From contig JAVWPP010000049.1 in NCBI GenBank assembly GCA_036635835.1, positions 1 to 7,085 of the forward strand: DNA of 7,085 nucleotides, read 5' to 3'. The translations under genes were made by a program, and so were the position numbers. The DNA is from JAVWPP01 sp036635835. GTDB lineage: Bacteria > Bacillota > Clostridia > TANB77 > CAG-465. Every line of letters starts with the position of its first letter. The stretch's first letter is position 1. Positions 6,404 to 7,085 of this stretch are shown here, piece by piece. The notes under the pieces are model-generated. The model was given only the letters and a program-made list of their open reading frames with translations. It was not told the DNA's origin and did no database searches.

Positions 6404-6522
6404 CTTTTTAATTTTTTATTCTTTTTGATTTTTTATTCTTTTTGATTTTTTATTCTTTTTGATTTTTTTATTCTTTTTTATTCTTTTTTATTCTTTTTTA
6501 TTATTTTTTATTGTTTTTTATT
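6404..6522. repeat. Composite T-rich tandem array with two periods
   Basis: Four units of 17-18 bp (starting 6404, 6421, 6438, 6455), mostly CTTTTTGATTTTTTATT, are followed by five units of 10 bp (starting 6473, 6483, 6493, 6503, 6513) of the form C/A/G plus TTTTTTATT. Every unit ends with TTTTTTATT; the longer ones carry an extra CTTTTTGA. It lies upstream of the NUDIX promoter and has no coding potential. Confidence 0.92.
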
Positions 6523-6543
6523 GAGCCTTACACGGTAATATAT

Positions 6544-6589
6544 AAAGAAGTAAATCCAAGTTTCGTTTATTCCTTGAATTTACTTCTTT
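6544..6589 (-). terminator. Long hairpin, probable terminator of the right-hand transcript
   Basis: Arms 6544-6560 and 6573-6589 pair over 17 positions around a 12-base loop. The one irregular position is C-A on the plus strand but U-G on the minus strand, so the fold is unbroken only in minus-strand RNA. The minus 3' arm ends ACTTCTTTATATTACC, a modest U-rich tail. It would end a transcript coming from the partial gene at 6971-7085 through the repeats. Confidence 0.7.
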
Positions 6590-6603
6590 TACTTATTTGA
6601 CTA

Positions 6604-6753
6604 CCGGTCTTTGCGACATTTTTGCCGGTCAACACCGACACTTTTTAGGCTTTTTCATTACATTTTTTATATTTTTAACATACATTTTTACTTTTTTACA
6701 AGCAATTTTTATACTTATTTCACATTTGATATATTTTTATCTATTATTTGAAT
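6604..6753. repeat. 150-bp tandem repeat, unit 1
   Basis: Begins with two CCGGTC words (6604 and 6625) around TTTGCGACATTTTTG, then AACACCGACAC, followed by about 110 bp of AT-rich sequence. It matches unit 2 with about 11 substitutions and one T indel by my count; the first 70 bases differ only by the indel. On the minus strand 6639-6624 forms a 6-bp hairpin with a GUUG loop. Confidence 0.93.
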
Positions 6754-6902
6754 CCGGTCTTTGCGACATTTTGCCGGTCAACACCGACACTTTTTAGGCT
6801 TTTTCATTACATTTTTTATATTCTTAACATACATTTTGACTTATTTACAAGCAATTTTTGCACTTATTTTACATTTGGTATGCTTTTATCTATTATTTAA
6901 CT
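6754..6902. repeat. 150-bp tandem repeat, unit 2
   Basis: Direct continuation of unit 1, 149 bases. The GC-rich core at 6754-6790 is the same as in unit 1 apart from one T. Differences are concentrated in the distal half (about 6823-6902), where this unit has more G and C. The minus-strand hairpin is at 6788-6773. Confidence 0.93.
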
Positions 6903-6923
6903 CCGGTCAACACCGACACTTTT
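6903..6923. repeat. 150-bp tandem repeat, truncated unit 3
   Basis: The 21 bases match the second half of the core (CCGGTCAACACCGACACTTTT). Relative to the other units, 20 bases between the two CCGGTC words are missing, as expected from deletion between 6-bp direct repeats. The sequence then diverges (6924-6970) before the partial gene. Confidence 0.88.
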
Positions 6924-6970
6924 ATATAAATCATATTTTTTATGCTTTTAAATTTATCTATTATATGCAA

Positions 6971-7085
6971 TTACAATCTTTTAAATTTATATATTTTATC
7001 TTTTATAATGACCACATTTTCTTCTGTCATAGTTTTAATTATATCTGAAGCTCTTGTTCGTCTAACTTTTAAAATTTCTTCTATA
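6971..7085 (-). CDS. C-terminal fragment of an unidentified protein
   Basis: From the right edge, the minus strand is open for 37 codons to the TAA at 6971-6973 and begins IEEILKVRRTRASDIIKTM. The composition (balanced charged and hydrophobic residues, unlike the T-rich translations next to it) looks like real coding sequence. It resembles the end of a small helix-turn-helix or wing domain: helix RASDIIKTM, then VVIIKDKIYKFKRL as two strands. I cannot name the family. The gene starts outside the window. The tandem repeats follow its stop codon on the same strand, so they would lie in its 3' untranslated region. Confidence 0.65.
   Translation of the reverse strand, partial: IEEILKVRRTRASDIIKTMTEENVVIIKDKIYKFKRL

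Noticed and set aside
6604..6790. Short minus-strand peptides in the repeat core (such as MSQRPDSNNR)
   Set aside because: They are under 26 residues, differ in frame and ending between units because of the indel, and have no clear ribosome binding site.
6604..6923. CRISPR-like array
   Set aside because: The spacing is about 150 bp, the sequences between cores are near-identical rather than unique, only two full copies exist, and no cas gene is present.
6604..6923. Insertion sequence or transposon end
   Set aside because: No transposase fragment, terminal inverted repeats or target-site duplication is seen; the structure is a direct tandem array.
6597..7048. Two plus-strand hydrophobic reading frames, possible small membrane proteins encoded by the repeat units
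   Set aside because: They start only at TTG without a ribosome binding site. Differences between the two units are mostly amino-acid changing, and the single-base indel breaks the frame between units. Hydrophobicity follows simply from the T-rich sequence.

Overview
The window is strongly AT-rich DNA with canonical AAAGGAG-type ribosome binding sites, sigma-A-like promoters and U-tract terminators. This points to a low-GC Firmicute, most likely a clostridial organism; the ABC-F protein closely resembles Bacillus YkpA. That assignment is inferred from composition and protein style only. All seven genes that can be supported lie on the minus strand. The long plus-strand frames are shadows.

Layout from left to right, so transcription runs right to left. 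A T-rich hexamer array (8-85) and a terminator (171-197) end a monocistronic unit for a 162-aa unknown protein (209-697), which has its own extended -10 promoter. Next comes a translationally coupled pair: an STM3941-like two-helix membrane protein (1314-1901) and a PEBP/YbhB-type protein (838-1317). Their upstream region is interrupted by a 100-N gap (1942-2041). A second operon has a 565-aa membrane-anchored protein of unknown function (3771-5468) followed 18 bp later by a YkpA/YbiT-type ABC-F ATPase (2142-3752). It starts at a near-consensus promoter and ends at a clear terminator (2103-2128). A NUDIX hydrolase (5808-6284) with its own promoter and terminator follows. The right end holds a composite T-rich array (6404-6522), a strong hairpin (6544-6589), a 150-bp tandem repeat with GC-rich cores (6604-6923), and the C-terminal end of an unidentified gene (6971-7085).

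The genes look like ordinary chromosomal housekeeping and accessory genes: translation factor, detoxifying or regulatory hydrolase, membrane proteins. No mobile element, CRISPR array or defence system is visible. The most unusual part is the right end. There a tandem repeat carrying small hairpins, which pair better as minus-strand RNA than as plus-strand RNA, lies between a gene end and a probable terminator. A second notable point concerns assembly: the gap at 5531-5630 is flanked by an exact 55-bp duplication, so it is probably a false gap, and the duplicated bases are the promoter of the 565-aa gene.
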